A DNA stretch of 64,000 nt from DATLXU01 sp035575515 (GTDB lineage: Bacteria > Acidobacteriota > Blastocatellia > UBA7656), in assembly GCA_035575515.1 (NCBI GenBank), contig DATLXU010000113.1, positions 17,603 through 81,602 of the forward strand. Direction: 5' to 3'. Shown one piece after another: positions 17,638-25,639 of the stretch. The notes beneath the pieces are model-generated. The model was not told the origin of the DNA. It saw nothing but the letters and a program-made list of their open reading frames with translations, and searched no databases. Made by a program: the position numbers and the translations under genes. Each line of letters opens with the position of its first letter. Positions within the stretch are counted from its first letter, which is position 1.

Positions 17638-18194
17638 CTGCCTCTCGACAACGCAACGAACTGCATTCTGAGATAAGCGAGCACGCTCTCAAGCATCTCC
17701 GCTTCGTCGGGCGTGAGATTGCCTTTCGTCTTCTGCTCAAGAGCGCCGAGCAGATCAATGAAGTGGCGCGCGGCATTCAGATCAACGGGAAGCTGCCTGC
17801 CGTCGGGCGCTTCGGCTATTCCCAAAAACATGGCGGCCTGCGCGGCCAGCAAATCAATCAATGTCATAAAAGGCGGCTCGGCGGCCTGTGCGGCGCGTCC
17901 GGCATTGGCTTGATTGTAGGCTCGCTCGGCTGCGGCTGTGGCCTGCTTCTGCTCCGAAGCCGCTGCGCCCGGTTCCGCCGTTTGCTCGGATTGAGGCTCG
18001 GCGCGTTCTTTTTTTGCCGCCTCGAACGAAACGACATTATCAGCGGCGCTTCCCGCCACCTCTTTCAAAACTGGCTCCGGCGCTTGCGCGGCAGGCTGAG
18101 CGGCTGGCTCGTCTTCGATATCGCGAGGCGTGCCGTCGGGATTGAACTTCCGTCGGTCTGTAATTTTGAAACCGGTTTCTTTCTCTTCGGCCAT
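17634..18194 (-). CDS. DUF1844 domain protein
   Basis: 186 residues. The N-terminal 100 are low-complexity Ala/Glu/Gln-rich and probably disordered, after the opening KITDRRKFNPDGTPR. The C-terminal DUF1844 domain (about 105-183) reads FMTLIDLLAAQAAMFLG, then LNAARHFIDLLGALEQKTKG and LTPDEAEMLESVLAYLR. This domain is common in Acidobacteriota, Planctomycetota and Deltaproteobacteria; its function is unknown. It overlaps the MBL gene by 4 bases. Confidence 0.9.
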   Translation of the reverse strand: MAEEKETGFKITDRRKFNPDGTPRDIEDEPAAQPAAQAPEPVLKEVAGSAADNVVSFEAAKKERAEPQSEQTAEPGAAASEQKQATAAAERAYNQANAGRAAQAAEPPFMTLIDLLAAQAAMFLGIAEAPDGRQLPVDLNAARHFIDLLGALEQKTKGNLTPDEAEMLESVLAYLRMQFVALSRGR

Positions 18195-18659
18195 AGCTGT
18201 TATCCATTCAAGAGTTTATTAAAGCAGTTTATGCTAACACTTGAAGGGCGATGAGGTGAAGCCGAAGGCTGGAAGCACGTAGACACTGCCGGATAAATTG
18301 AAGCTCAACTTAGATCACAGCCCGAAGGGCCGAAGAGGTAAAGCCACGAGTGCAAGTGGACTGTGTGCGATGAGCAAGGCAAACTCTCAAAGTGCCGGAT
18401 GTTGGTGAGTCCGCCGTCTCGTTGGAGACTGGAGATATTGATTGCCGCGATTCCACGAATTATCACTCGTGGCTTTAATCTGTCGCCCATTTCATGGGCT
18501 TTAATCAACCAACTCGTCCCTGTAACTTTTTACGCGCATCCCCGAAGGCTCAGATTGACATTCGTCACAAAGGGAATAAGCTAAAAGCTGCGCGGCCCGC
18601 GCGCCGAACCTGCTCCACGGGCAGCGCGTAAAACGATACGGAATTGAAGGAGAAGAGTT
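18195..18659. other. Intergenic region with nested REP-like hairpins, no gene seen
   Basis: A 465-base gap between divergent genes. TAAAGCCACGAGTG (18339-18352) and CACTCGTGGCTTTA (18464-18477) are a perfect 14-bp inverted pair. Inside and next to them are smaller hairpins: CCACGA...TCGTGG (about 18453-18472) and GCCCAT TTC ATGGGC (18485-18499). This looks like a non-autonomous REP/IS200-type remnant. No credible coding frame is present. An AAGGAGAAG ribosome site (about 18645-18654) belongs to the next gene. Confidence 0.65.
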
Positions 18660-19187
18660 ATGTTTTGTCCGACCTGCGGCAGAGAGAATCCGAGCGGAAG
18701 AAAATTCTGCTCATCATGCGGGACCAATCTCGAAGCAGTCACGCAAGCTCTTACGGGCAGCGCTGAAGGCCCTTTCAGCAAGTTCGATACGGGACTTGAT
18801 TATTTCATCGCACGATACGCCGAGCGTGTATTCAAGGACGCGCCATCACACGTGCTTGACGCGGGCGCGGGCAAATCATGGAGAATTCTCGGACAAGGAA
18901 TCCTGACCTCGTTCGTTGATATGATTCTTTTCTTCCTCTTGTGGAACATCATCCCGCTGAGATTCTTTATGCTGTTAATCACCTCGCCGATAAAACTGCT
19001 GTCGCGCAAAAGCAGCGGCCGTAAGATCGCAACATCAGAGATCGAAGACAAACGGACTACGGCGATGCCCGATTCTTCGCCTCAGCGCTGGATAGTTTGC
19101 GAGGTCGCAAGCGTCACCGAGCACACGACTGTGAATCTTCCCGACGCTGCTCGAACGAAAGAGAACAGAGCGTCTGAGACGAAATGA
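18660..19187 (+). CDS. Zinc-ribbon membrane protein
   Basis: 175 residues. It starts with a zinc ribbon, MFCPTCGRENPSG and FCSSCG (Cys3, Cys6, Cys17, Cys20), behind a strong ribosome site (GAAGGAGAAG). Residues about 55-70 look like a short helical stretch, and a membrane segment lies at about 82-103 (FVDMILFFLLWNIIPLRFFML). The basic C-terminal tail is polar and probably cytoplasmic. Zinc-ribbon membrane proteins of this kind are common and mostly uncharacterised. It is followed by mazG at 19277 on the same strand. Confidence 0.75.
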   Translation: MFCPTCGRENPSGRKFCSSCGTNLEAVTQALTGSAEGPFSKFDTGLDYFIARYAERVFKDAPSHVLDAGAGKSWRILGQGILTSFVDMILFFLLWNIIPLRFFMLLITSPIKLLSRKSSGRKIATSEIEDKRTTAMPDSSPQRWIVCEVASVTEHTTVNLPDAARTKENRASETK

Positions 19188-19276
19188 ACAACCCGCCAAG
19201 TAGCCGCCCGCATAAGTCATCCTCAATCCAAAGCTGTGAGCTTGCCGTCGCGGTACTCATCTTGTAAATTGAAATT

Positions 19277-20131
19277 ATGGTTGATTCATCGCGCGATAAG
19301 GCGGGTGAAAAATTCAGCGAGCTTGTCAATTTGATCTCGCGCCTCAGAGCGCCCGGCGGTTGCCCTTGGGACCGCGAGCAGACTCACGAAAGCCTCAAGC
19401 CAATGCTTCTGGAAGAAGCCTATGAAGTCGTCGAGGCGATAGACGAAGGCAATGACGATGAACTCATAGGCGAGCTTGGCGACCTGCTGCTTCAGGTAGT
19501 CTTTCACAGCCAGATCGGCTCGGAAGAAAATCGCTTCACGATTGCTGATGTCATCGAGCGCGTTTCATCAAAGATGATCCGCCGCCACCCGCACGTCTTC
19601 GGCGAAGACAAAGCCGATTCTTCAGCCGAAGTGCTTCGCAACTGGGAGGCCATCAAAGAGGCCGAGCTTATCGCTTCGGGCAAGAAGGCTGAAACCGACG
19701 GCTCGATGCTCGACAGCGTTTCAACAAAGATGCCTGCCGTGATGGAAGCGTTTCAGATGACTACTAAAGTGGCGCGCGTTGATTTCGACTGGCCCGACGT
19801 TCAATCTGTCTTAGAAAAACTCGACGAAGAAGTCGAAGAACTGAAACAAGCCGTCGGAGATGAATCATCCACTCATCAGGATATCGCTGGCGAAGTCGGC
19901 GACCTGCTTTTTGTTGCGGTGAACGTCGCGCGACTGTTAGGCATTGATCCTGAAAGCGCGCTCAAATCATCGAATCGCAAATTCCGCCGCCGCTTCCGCT
20001 ACATCGAAGACCGATTGCGCGAGCAGGGGCGCAAGCCCGTCGATTCAAATCACATCGAGATGGACGCTCTGTGGGACGAAGCGAAATTAAAAGAGAAAGA
20101 CCGCCTGGCAACAGACGTTAAGCCAGGTTGA
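19277..20131 (+). CDS. mazG: Nucleoside triphosphate pyrophosphohydrolase MazG
   Basis: 284 residues, close to the two-domain MazG length of about 263. The first MazG domain has LRAPGGCPWDREQTHESL, LEEAYEVVEAID and ELGDLLLQVVFHS, giving the EExxE and ExxD metal-binding acidic residues. The second repeat has LDEEVEELKQAVG and EVGDLLFVAVNVARLLG, and ends with RFRRRFRYIE. It hydrolyses NTPs or dNTPs to monophosphates and PPi as house-cleaning or in ppGpp control. The chromosomal copy is not paired with a mazEF system here. Confidence 0.95.
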   Translation: MVDSSRDKAGEKFSELVNLISRLRAPGGCPWDREQTHESLKPMLLEEAYEVVEAIDEGNDDELIGELGDLLLQVVFHSQIGSEENRFTIADVIERVSSKMIRRHPHVFGEDKADSSAEVLRNWEAIKEAELIASGKKAETDGSMLDSVSTKMPAVMEAFQMTTKVARVDFDWPDVQSVLEKLDEEVEELKQAVGDESSTHQDIAGEVGDLLFVAVNVARLLGIDPESALKSSNRKFRRRFRYIEDRLREQGRKPVDSNHIEMDALWDEAKLKEKDRLATDVKPG

Positions 20132-20157
20132 TTTCCAAAACGAACAAGGGGGAAGTT

Positions 20158-20370
20158 ATGCCGCACAAGAGAGACAACCAGCCTCCCACAGGCGAAGGCA
20201 AGAAGCAGAATCCAGTCAAAGGCAAAAGCCGCGAGTTGCTGAAACGCTCAGAAGTGACTCAAGCGTCAACTCCACGCCAGAACATCTTAGGCGACGAAGA
20301 AGAGATGGCGTTTCGCTCGAACCCGTCGCAGAGGAAAGATAACCCTAACCGACCAAAAGCCGGACGGTAA
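20158..20370 (+). CDS. Small basic hydrophilic protein, unknown function
   Basis: 70 residues from ATG 20158, preceded by a clear ribosome site (AAGGGGGAAG). The protein is rich in Lys, Arg, Gln, Asn and Pro (PHKRDNQPPTGEGKKQ, NPNRPKAGR) and probably unfolded. It has no membrane segment or known motif. The ribosome site and its place just behind mazG make it likely to be real. The stop is followed directly by an inverted repeat (20372-20469) that could act as a terminator. Confidence 0.6.
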   Translation: MPHKRDNQPPTGEGKKQNPVKGKSRELLKRSEVTQASTPRQNILGDEEEMAFRSNPSQRKDNPNRPKAGR

Positions 20371-20371
20371 C

Positions 20372-20469
20372 TGCGACGCGGGGACACGGCGACGCGGAGA
20401 GTGATTTTGCAACGCCTCGTTTCTGAATTGATTGCTCTTATCACCGCGTCGCCGTGTCCCCGCGTCGCA
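20372..20469. repeat. Octamer-phased inverted repeat (locus H)
   Basis: The 26 bases at 20372-20397 are the exact reverse complement of 20444-20469, with 46 bases between. Each arm is built from 8-base units: GACGCGGG, GACACGGC, GACGCGGA on the left, the reverse on the right. It lies between the small basic gene and the MscS gene. It resembles the heptamer elements in design but has an 8-base period. Confidence 0.85.
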
Positions 20470-20509
20470 AGAAATGTGGACGCGATTTCAAATCTAAAAT
20501 GGAATCGCT

Positions 20510-21571
20510 ATGTCAACAGACAAGCAGAACGAAGTCCAACGGCTCAAAGAACACAAAGATGTAAAGGAAGCCCTCAAGCACACGGCCACCACGAAGCAGG
20601 AAGTCAAGCCCGTCACCGAAACGAAAGACAAATTATGGTTCGGCTCATACATCCTGCTGCTTATCGGGTTGGGAGTTCTCTACTACCTGTTCGGCCTCAA
20701 ATACTTCGGTCTGTCTGACGCGCTCAGGGCCACGCTGCAGCGACTGGCGCGAGGCGCGCTGCTCGTAGTCGCGGTGCTTGGCCTGTCGAAGGCGATTCAG
20801 ATTTATCTCATCGGGCGCATACAAGACCCGGTGAATCGTTACAACCTTAAGCGCATCCTGCGATTGATAGCCGCGCTCATAGTGCTGTTCATCATCATCG
20901 CCGTGCTGTTCGTCAACTGGCAGACGGCCATTGTATCACTCGGTCTTGCGTCATTGATATTCGGCTTCGCGCTGCAAACGGTGCTTGCGAGCTTCATCGG
21001 TTGGGTCTATATACTTGTTCGCCAGCCGTATCGCGTAGGCGACCGCATCCGCATAGGCGACGCGACGGGCGACGTGATTGACGTGAGCTATCTCGACACG
21101 ACGCTGTGGGAATTCGGCGGGCAGTATCTTTCGACGGATCATCCGAGCGGCAGACTGATTAAGTTTCCAAACTCGGAAGTGCTCAATTCGATGGTCTATA
21201 ACTATAGCTGGCCGCTGTTTCCTTACATCTGGAACGAAATAAAGTTCAACATCGCCTACAACAGCGATCTCGAATTCGTAGGCAAGGTCATGCAGGAGAT
21301 TGCCGAACAGGAGATAGGCGAGGCGATGATGGAGCGCGTTCGCGTCTATCGCGACTTGCTTGAGCAGACGCCCGTTGATGCTCTTGACGTAAAAGAACAC
21401 CCGTCGGTTATTTTTCGCGTGAGCGATAACACGTGGATTGAAGCAATTGTTCGCTATCTTGTCATTCCGAAAGAGCAGGGGCGCGTGAAGACTCGCTTGA
21501 TTAAAAAGATGCTCGCGCGGTTGAACGCCGAGCCTGATCGCGTCGGCTTTCCGAAAGACAATATGCGATAG
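20510..21571 (+). CDS. MscS-family mechanosensitive ion channel
   Basis: 353 residues. A polar N-terminus of 43 residues precedes membrane helices at about 43-64, 82-101, 116-135 and 141-170. The last is the pore-lining helix, with SLGLASLIFGFALQTVLASF. The beta domain follows with PYRVGDRIRIGDATGDVIDVSY and FPNSEVLNSMVYNYS. Such channels release solutes when membrane tension rises. An additional C-terminal cytoplasmic domain is present, as in MscS. It is followed 30 bases later by a DUF-type gene on the same strand. Confidence 0.92.
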   Translation: MSTDKQNEVQRLKEHKDVKEALKHTATTKQEVKPVTETKDKLWFGSYILLLIGLGVLYYLFGLKYFGLSDALRATLQRLARGALLVVAVLGLSKAIQIYLIGRIQDPVNRYNLKRILRLIAALIVLFIIIAVLFVNWQTAIVSLGLASLIFGFALQTVLASFIGWVYILVRQPYRVGDRIRIGDATGDVIDVSYLDTTLWEFGGQYLSTDHPSGRLIKFPNSEVLNSMVYNYSWPLFPYIWNEIKFNIAYNSDLEFVGKVMQEIAEQEIGEAMMERVRVYRDLLEQTPVDALDVKEHPSVIFRVSDNTWIEAIVRYLVIPKEQGRVKTRLIKKMLARLNAEPDRVGFPKDNMR

Positions 21572-21601
21572 CTTCCAGGAAGCAGCAAAGCGCGCGGGAA
21601 G

Positions 21602-22447
21602 ATGATTCTAATTTCAGTTCTAAGCCTGATGGTAATAATCGCCGTTGCTCTTCTGTACGGCTCCATTAATTGGCGAGCGGCCACAAAAGACTTGCGCGCA
21701 AAACTAGAAGCAGCCCGCCTTCCTGTCAGCCCGATAATCTACAACACGCAAGAATTAAGCCATCTACCCACACCGGTGCAGCGGTACTTTCGCGCTGTGC
21801 TCAATGATGGCCAGCCTATGATCGCAGCAGTCAGCATAAATCACACAGGCACTTTCAACCTGAGTGAAACCGCCGAGCAATGGAAACCATTCACCTCGAC
21901 GCAGCGCGTCATCACGCGGCGACCCGGCTTTCTATGGGAAGGCCGCATTAAAATGATGCCCGGCCTGACAGCTTGCGTGCATGATGCTTACATCGCCGGC
22001 GAAGGCCTTCTGCATGCATCGCTCTTTGGTCTGGTGTCGCTTGTGAATATGCGCGGAACGCCGGAGATTGCCGAAGGCGAGTTGATGAGGTTCTTTGCCG
22101 AAGCGGCGTGGTATCCGACGGCGCTGCTTCCGAGCCAAGGCGTGCAATGGGAAGCAGTAGACGATGCTTCTGCCAGAGCGATTTTGAAGGAGGGTGAAAT
22201 CACAGTGACGCTGCTGTTCCGCTTCGACAAAAACGGACTGATACAAACAGTGCATGCGGAAGCGCGTGGGCGCGCAGTTGCGGGCACGATAGTTCCCACG
22301 ACTTGGGAAGGTCGCTGGATCGGCTACGAGCTACGCGATGGAATGCGCATCCCGCTCGAAGGCGAGGTTGCATGGGTGCTTCCCGAAGGGCCGAAGCCCT
22401 ACTGGCGCGGTCGAATCTCAAGCATCAATTACGAGTTCGCACGATGA
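21602..22447 (+). CDS. DUF6544-like protein with N-terminal membrane anchor
   Basis: 281 residues. The N-terminus is a membrane anchor or signal (MILISVLSLMVIIAVALLYG). The rest matches a family I recognise only by domain of unknown function (DUF6544 or DUF6920 type): LPTPVQRYFRAVL near residue 50, HTGTFNLSE, WEGRIKMMPGL, and a C-terminal RIPLEGEVAWVLPEG with YWRGRISSINYEF. No catalytic site is recognisable. It is probably anchored with its main domain in the periplasm. It lies 30 bases after the mscS-type gene and may be in its operon. Confidence 0.75.
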   Translation: MILISVLSLMVIIAVALLYGSINWRAATKDLRAKLEAARLPVSPIIYNTQELSHLPTPVQRYFRAVLNDGQPMIAAVSINHTGTFNLSETAEQWKPFTSTQRVITRRPGFLWEGRIKMMPGLTACVHDAYIAGEGLLHASLFGLVSLVNMRGTPEIAEGELMRFFAEAAWYPTALLPSQGVQWEAVDDASARAILKEGEITVTLLFRFDKNGLIQTVHAEARGRAVAGTIVPTTWEGRWIGYELRDGMRIPLEGEVAWVLPEGPKPYWRGRISSINYEFAR

Positions 22448-22480
22448 TCGAAATTTAATCGCGCGGTGTGTCGCAAAGAA

Positions 22481-22675
22481 TCACCCTCTCTTGAAGACAT
22501 TTATCGCCAGCGGGATCGTGCTGATAGCTCCAACAAGAAAAAGAGTCCACCCTACGGCTTTGCGCTGATCGTCGCTCAGTTTATCTGCAAGCAGCAGCCC
22601 GACCCCTGCGCCTAGCAGCCCGCGAGTTCCGGCTATGAGTCCAAGTTCCGGCAGTGTCAGTTCAGCTTTTTTCAT
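22481..22675 (-). CDS. Small two-helix membrane protein
   Basis: 64 residues from ATG 22675, chosen because AGGAGGCG lies right upstream. Two hydrophobic segments are visible: GLIAGTRGLLGAGVGLLLA (about 12-30) and AVGWTLFLVGAISTIPLAI (about 38-56), joined by a polar loop DKLSDDQRK. It resembles the small unannotated inner-membrane proteins seen in many Acidobacteriota. It points away from the SDR gene at 22800, so the two share the 125-base gap between them. Function is unknown. Confidence 0.7.
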   Translation of the reverse strand: MKKAELTLPELGLIAGTRGLLGAGVGLLLADKLSDDQRKAVGWTLFLVGAISTIPLAINVFKRG

Positions 22676-22799
22676 AACGCCTCCTGAAATCAATTCTACT
22701 CGTTCACACAGGGCAATCAAAAGTGATAGTATCTGTGCGCTGCGCGGCTCTCAGGCGCGGCGTGCAATCAAATCCAGCATTCAAAAGGAGAGACGGAAC

Positions 22800-23576
22800 G
22801 TGCCTACACTCAAAGAGCTATTTGATCTATCAGGCAAAGTCGCGCTCGTGACTGGAGGCTCGCGCGGGCTTGGGCGTGAGATGGCTGAAGGACTGGCTGA
22901 GGCGGGAGCATCATTGATGCTTCTAGCTCGACGCGAGCAATGGCTCACGCCAACGGTCGAGGAGTTTCGCGCTCGCGGGTTCCAATGCGAAGGCGCGCTG
23001 TGCGACGTGTCGAACGAAAGCGACGTTCAAGCATCGGTTGATCGCACCATAGAAATCTTCGGGCAGATAGATATTCTCGTCAACAACGCAGGCGTCACAT
23101 GGGGCCAGCCCATCGAAGAGCACCCGCTCGAAAAGTGGCGAATGGTGATTGACATAAATCTCACGGGCGCATTTCTGTTTTCGCAGCGCGTTGGCCGCGA
23201 GATGCTCAAGCGCAAAAGCGGCAACATCATCAACGTCGCTTCGGTCGCGGGATTGAAAGGCTCGATGGAACAGGGCCAGCACATCGTGGGCTACGTCGCC
23301 GCGAAAGGCGGATTGATTGCGATGACGCGCGAGCTTGCGGCAAAGTGGGCGCGGCGCGGCATCCGCGTGAACGCCATCGCGCCGGGATTTTTTCCATCGC
23401 GCATGACCGAAAAAGTTCTGGAAGCCGCGCAGCCCTTGATTGAAGCCGCCGTCCCGATGGGCCGCGTCGGAAGCGAAGGCGAACTTAAAGGCGTCGCCGT
23501 CTTTCTGGCCTCACGGGCTTCGGGCTATATCACAGGCCAGACGATAGTCGTTGACGGCGGCAGCACGATAGCTTGA
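22800..23576 (+). CDS. Short-chain dehydrogenase/reductase (gluconate 5-dehydrogenase-like)
   Basis: 258 residues from GTG 22800 (ribosome site AAAGGAGAGA). Earlier in-frame codons lie in the promoter region. The Rossmann nucleotide motif is TGGSRGLGREMA; NNAG follows, and the catalytic Tyr/Lys is in YVAAKGG, with ASVAG upstream. The end is RASGYITGQTIVVDGGS. The protein should use NAD(P) on a hydroxyl or keto substrate. The closest family resemblance is to gluconate 5-dehydrogenase and 3-oxoacyl-ACP reductase types; I cannot choose between them. Confidence 0.92.
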   Translation: MPTLKELFDLSGKVALVTGGSRGLGREMAEGLAEAGASLMLLARREQWLTPTVEEFRARGFQCEGALCDVSNESDVQASVDRTIEIFGQIDILVNNAGVTWGQPIEEHPLEKWRMVIDINLTGAFLFSQRVGREMLKRKSGNIINVASVAGLKGSMEQGQHIVGYVAAKGGLIAMTRELAAKWARRGIRVNAIAPGFFPSRMTEKVLEAAQPLIEAAVPMGRVGSEGELKGVAVFLASRASGYITGQTIVVDGGSTIA

Positions 23577-23579
23577 GCA

Positions 23580-23706
23580 GGAGTTAGGGGTCAGGGGCTG
23601 AATGACTGCTACCTTGAGACAGGCTCCTGGAGCCGATTTCAAGGCAGCAACCGTTCTTTCCCTGACATCTGACCCCCGACCTCTGACCCCGCCCCCTGCT
23701 CTTGCA
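23580..23706. repeat. Heptamer-phased repeat with palindromic core (locus B)
   Basis: Left arm: GGAGTTA, GGGGTCA, GGGGCTG (23580-23600). Core: CCTTGAGA, GGCTC, GAGCC, TTTCAAGG (about 23612-23644), matching loci A and C. Right arm: TGAC or CGAC recurs at exactly 7-base spacing at 23663, 23670, 23677 and 23684. The arms are roughly reverse complements of each other. Confidence 0.8.
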
Positions 23707-23821
23707 TTCCCCCACTCGCCCAATGTATAACACCAGCCGTCAGTGGAAGAATGCAACCGGCCCTGATTCCCGCGTCAGGCGAAACTTAACGGCTCAACCC
23801 AATTGATGGAGGAATGTTCCC

Positions 23822-25354
23822 GTGAGAAGAAAGAAGTCCGCGCCTTCCCAGTCCGGCAAGCGTAGCTCTATGGCTCGCTGGATTCGCAAGTACCAGTTGG
23901 ATGAAGAGAATGATTTGAACTCGCCCGTGCCGATGCAGATCGTCTCGAACGAAGAATTCATTCCCATAAACCAGACCGAACGGCAAAAACAGGTCCAGCA
24001 CAAGCTGGTCGAGATGGCCGACCACAACGCAAAGCTCCTGGGGCTGACGCGCCGCCGCTTTCTTCAAACGACGGGCGGAATGGCCACAGCTTTTATCGCG
24101 ATGAATTCCGTCTTCGGCAAAGTCTTCGATGTTGACGCGAGCGAAATGCTCGACCCGTCGGCTTACAGCGAGAAATGGCCGAAGAATGAGTTCATCTTCG
24201 ACATACAGACTCATCACGTCGCGCCAGCGCGCGCGCAGATGAGCATGAATTTTCTGCTCGGCATGCGCCGCGTCGCCGAGCGGTGGAATCCCGCGCTCAG
24301 AGGGCACAAGCATCAGCCGGAAGATTTGCTGCTGGCCAACTATGTCAAAGAAATTTTCTTCGACTCGGACACAACGATGGCTGTCATTTCAGGCTTTCCC
24401 GACCCGGTTGAGAACACAAACATACTGCCGCCTGCGAAGATGATCGAAACAAGAGCGCAGATAAACGGGCTTGCGCACTCGCGCCGCATCGTGAGTCACG
24501 GATTGTTCTCGCCTGACTTAGGCGCACCCAATCTCGAAAGCATGCACAAGCAGGCCGAAGAGATGAAGGTTGAGGCGTGGAAGGGCTACACGGGCTGGCC
24601 GAGCGACCGCAAAGGGGTCGGCTGGTGGATGGATGATGAGAAAGTAGCATACCCAACTTTTGAGTATGCGCGCAAGATAGGCATCAAGACGATATGCATT
24701 CACAAAGGGCTGCCGCTCGTCGGATTCAACGTCGAGCACTGCGATCCGAAGGACGTTCCGAAAGCTGCGGCGGATTTCCCCGATTTGAATTTCATCATCT
24801 ACCATTCGGCGTTTAAGGGCTTCGACAACGTCATCGAGTCAATGACAAAGACGATGAAGGGCGAAAACGGAATCAAGTACGGGATGACCGAGACGGGCTA
24901 CGTGCCGTGGGTATCGGACCTGTGCGCCGCGCGCAAGAAGAACCCGAAGATGAAAAACGTCTATATGGAAATCGGCGCGACCTTCGGGATGCTTGCGATA
25001 ACCGACCCTGTGTTGTGCGCGCACGTTTTAGGGATGATGATTGACGCATTCGGCGACGATCATATTATGTGGGGCACGGATGCGATATGGAGCGGCTCGC
25101 CTCAGTGGCAGATTGAAGCGATGCGCAGAATCCAGATGCCCGAAGAGTTGACCAAGAAGTTCGGATGGAAGCCGCTCACGCCGCAGGTCAAAGCAAAGAT
25201 ATTCGGATTGAACGCGGCGCGCATCTATGGCGTTGACGTGAAGGCGAAGCGCAATGCGCTGCCGAGCGATGCGCTCGAAAAGCTCAAAGCGGAATACCGC
25301 CAGCAGGGACCGATGCCATCGAACACGCAGTACGGATGGGTCCGCGGCAAATAG
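23822..25354 (+). CDS. Tat-signal amidohydrolase-2 family protein
   Basis: 510 residues, GTG start with GGAGGAA about 10 bases upstream. A twin-arginine signal, TRRRFLQTTGGMATAFIAM, begins only at about residue 75, after a long polar N-terminus. The mature part has the amidohydrolase TIM-barrel features: DIQTHHVAP (metal His pair), HKGLPL, IYHSAFKG, and near the end WGTDAIWSG with the catalytic Asp. ICIHKGLPLVG and FIIYHSAF are typical of amidohydrolase family 2 (decarboxylases and lactonases). The substrate is unknown. It is probably exported folded, with a metal ion bound. Confidence 0.88.
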   Translation: MRRKKSAPSQSGKRSSMARWIRKYQLDEENDLNSPVPMQIVSNEEFIPINQTERQKQVQHKLVEMADHNAKLLGLTRRRFLQTTGGMATAFIAMNSVFGKVFDVDASEMLDPSAYSEKWPKNEFIFDIQTHHVAPARAQMSMNFLLGMRRVAERWNPALRGHKHQPEDLLLANYVKEIFFDSDTTMAVISGFPDPVENTNILPPAKMIETRAQINGLAHSRRIVSHGLFSPDLGAPNLESMHKQAEEMKVEAWKGYTGWPSDRKGVGWWMDDEKVAYPTFEYARKIGIKTICIHKGLPLVGFNVEHCDPKDVPKAAADFPDLNFIIYHSAFKGFDNVIESMTKTMKGENGIKYGMTETGYVPWVSDLCAARKKNPKMKNVYMEIGATFGMLAITDPVLCAHVLGMMIDAFGDDHIMWGTDAIWSGSPQWQIEAMRRIQMPEELTKKFGWKPLTPQVKAKIFGLNAARIYGVDVKAKRNALPSDALEKLKAEYRQQGPMPSNTQYGWVRGK

Positions 25355-25458
25355 AGCAATTTAGAAAAAGCCTGCAAGGGAAGAAGCAATGGCCGGGCGC
25401 AACAGAGCCGACTTTTGATTCTTCCCTTCTCAAGGCGTTGATGCGCGCGCAGCTCTTG

Positions 25459-25608
25459 TCAGCGCCGCTTGAAGTACTGAATCTCGCGCTCGTGTTTTTG
25501 CGCGGCCTCGCGGGTCTTGAACGTGCCCAGGTTCTTTCTCTTGCCCGTCTTCGGGTCTTTCTTGCGAGAATAGAGCCTGTAGTCGCCCGATTTGAGTCTT
25601 CTGATCAT
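25459..25608 (-). CDS. Small basic protein (49 aa), unknown function
   Basis: This short frame begins ATG at 25608 and ends TGA at 25459. The protein opens MIRRLKSGDYRLYSRKKDP and continues KTGKRKNLGTF and AAQKHEREIQYFKRR. It is strongly basic and resembles a conserved group of about 50-60 residue proteins, often called hypothetical, with a three-strand beta plus helix pattern like the DNA-binding arms of tyrosine integrases. There is no strong ribosome site. The coherent beta-beta-helix pattern and conserved GTF turn support it being real. Confidence 0.65.
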   Translation of the reverse strand: MIRRLKSGDYRLYSRKKDPKTGKRKNLGTFKTREAAQKHEREIQYFKRR

Positions 25609-25639
25609 GGCAGCATTCAGCTTCTAATCGCCGGTCTGT

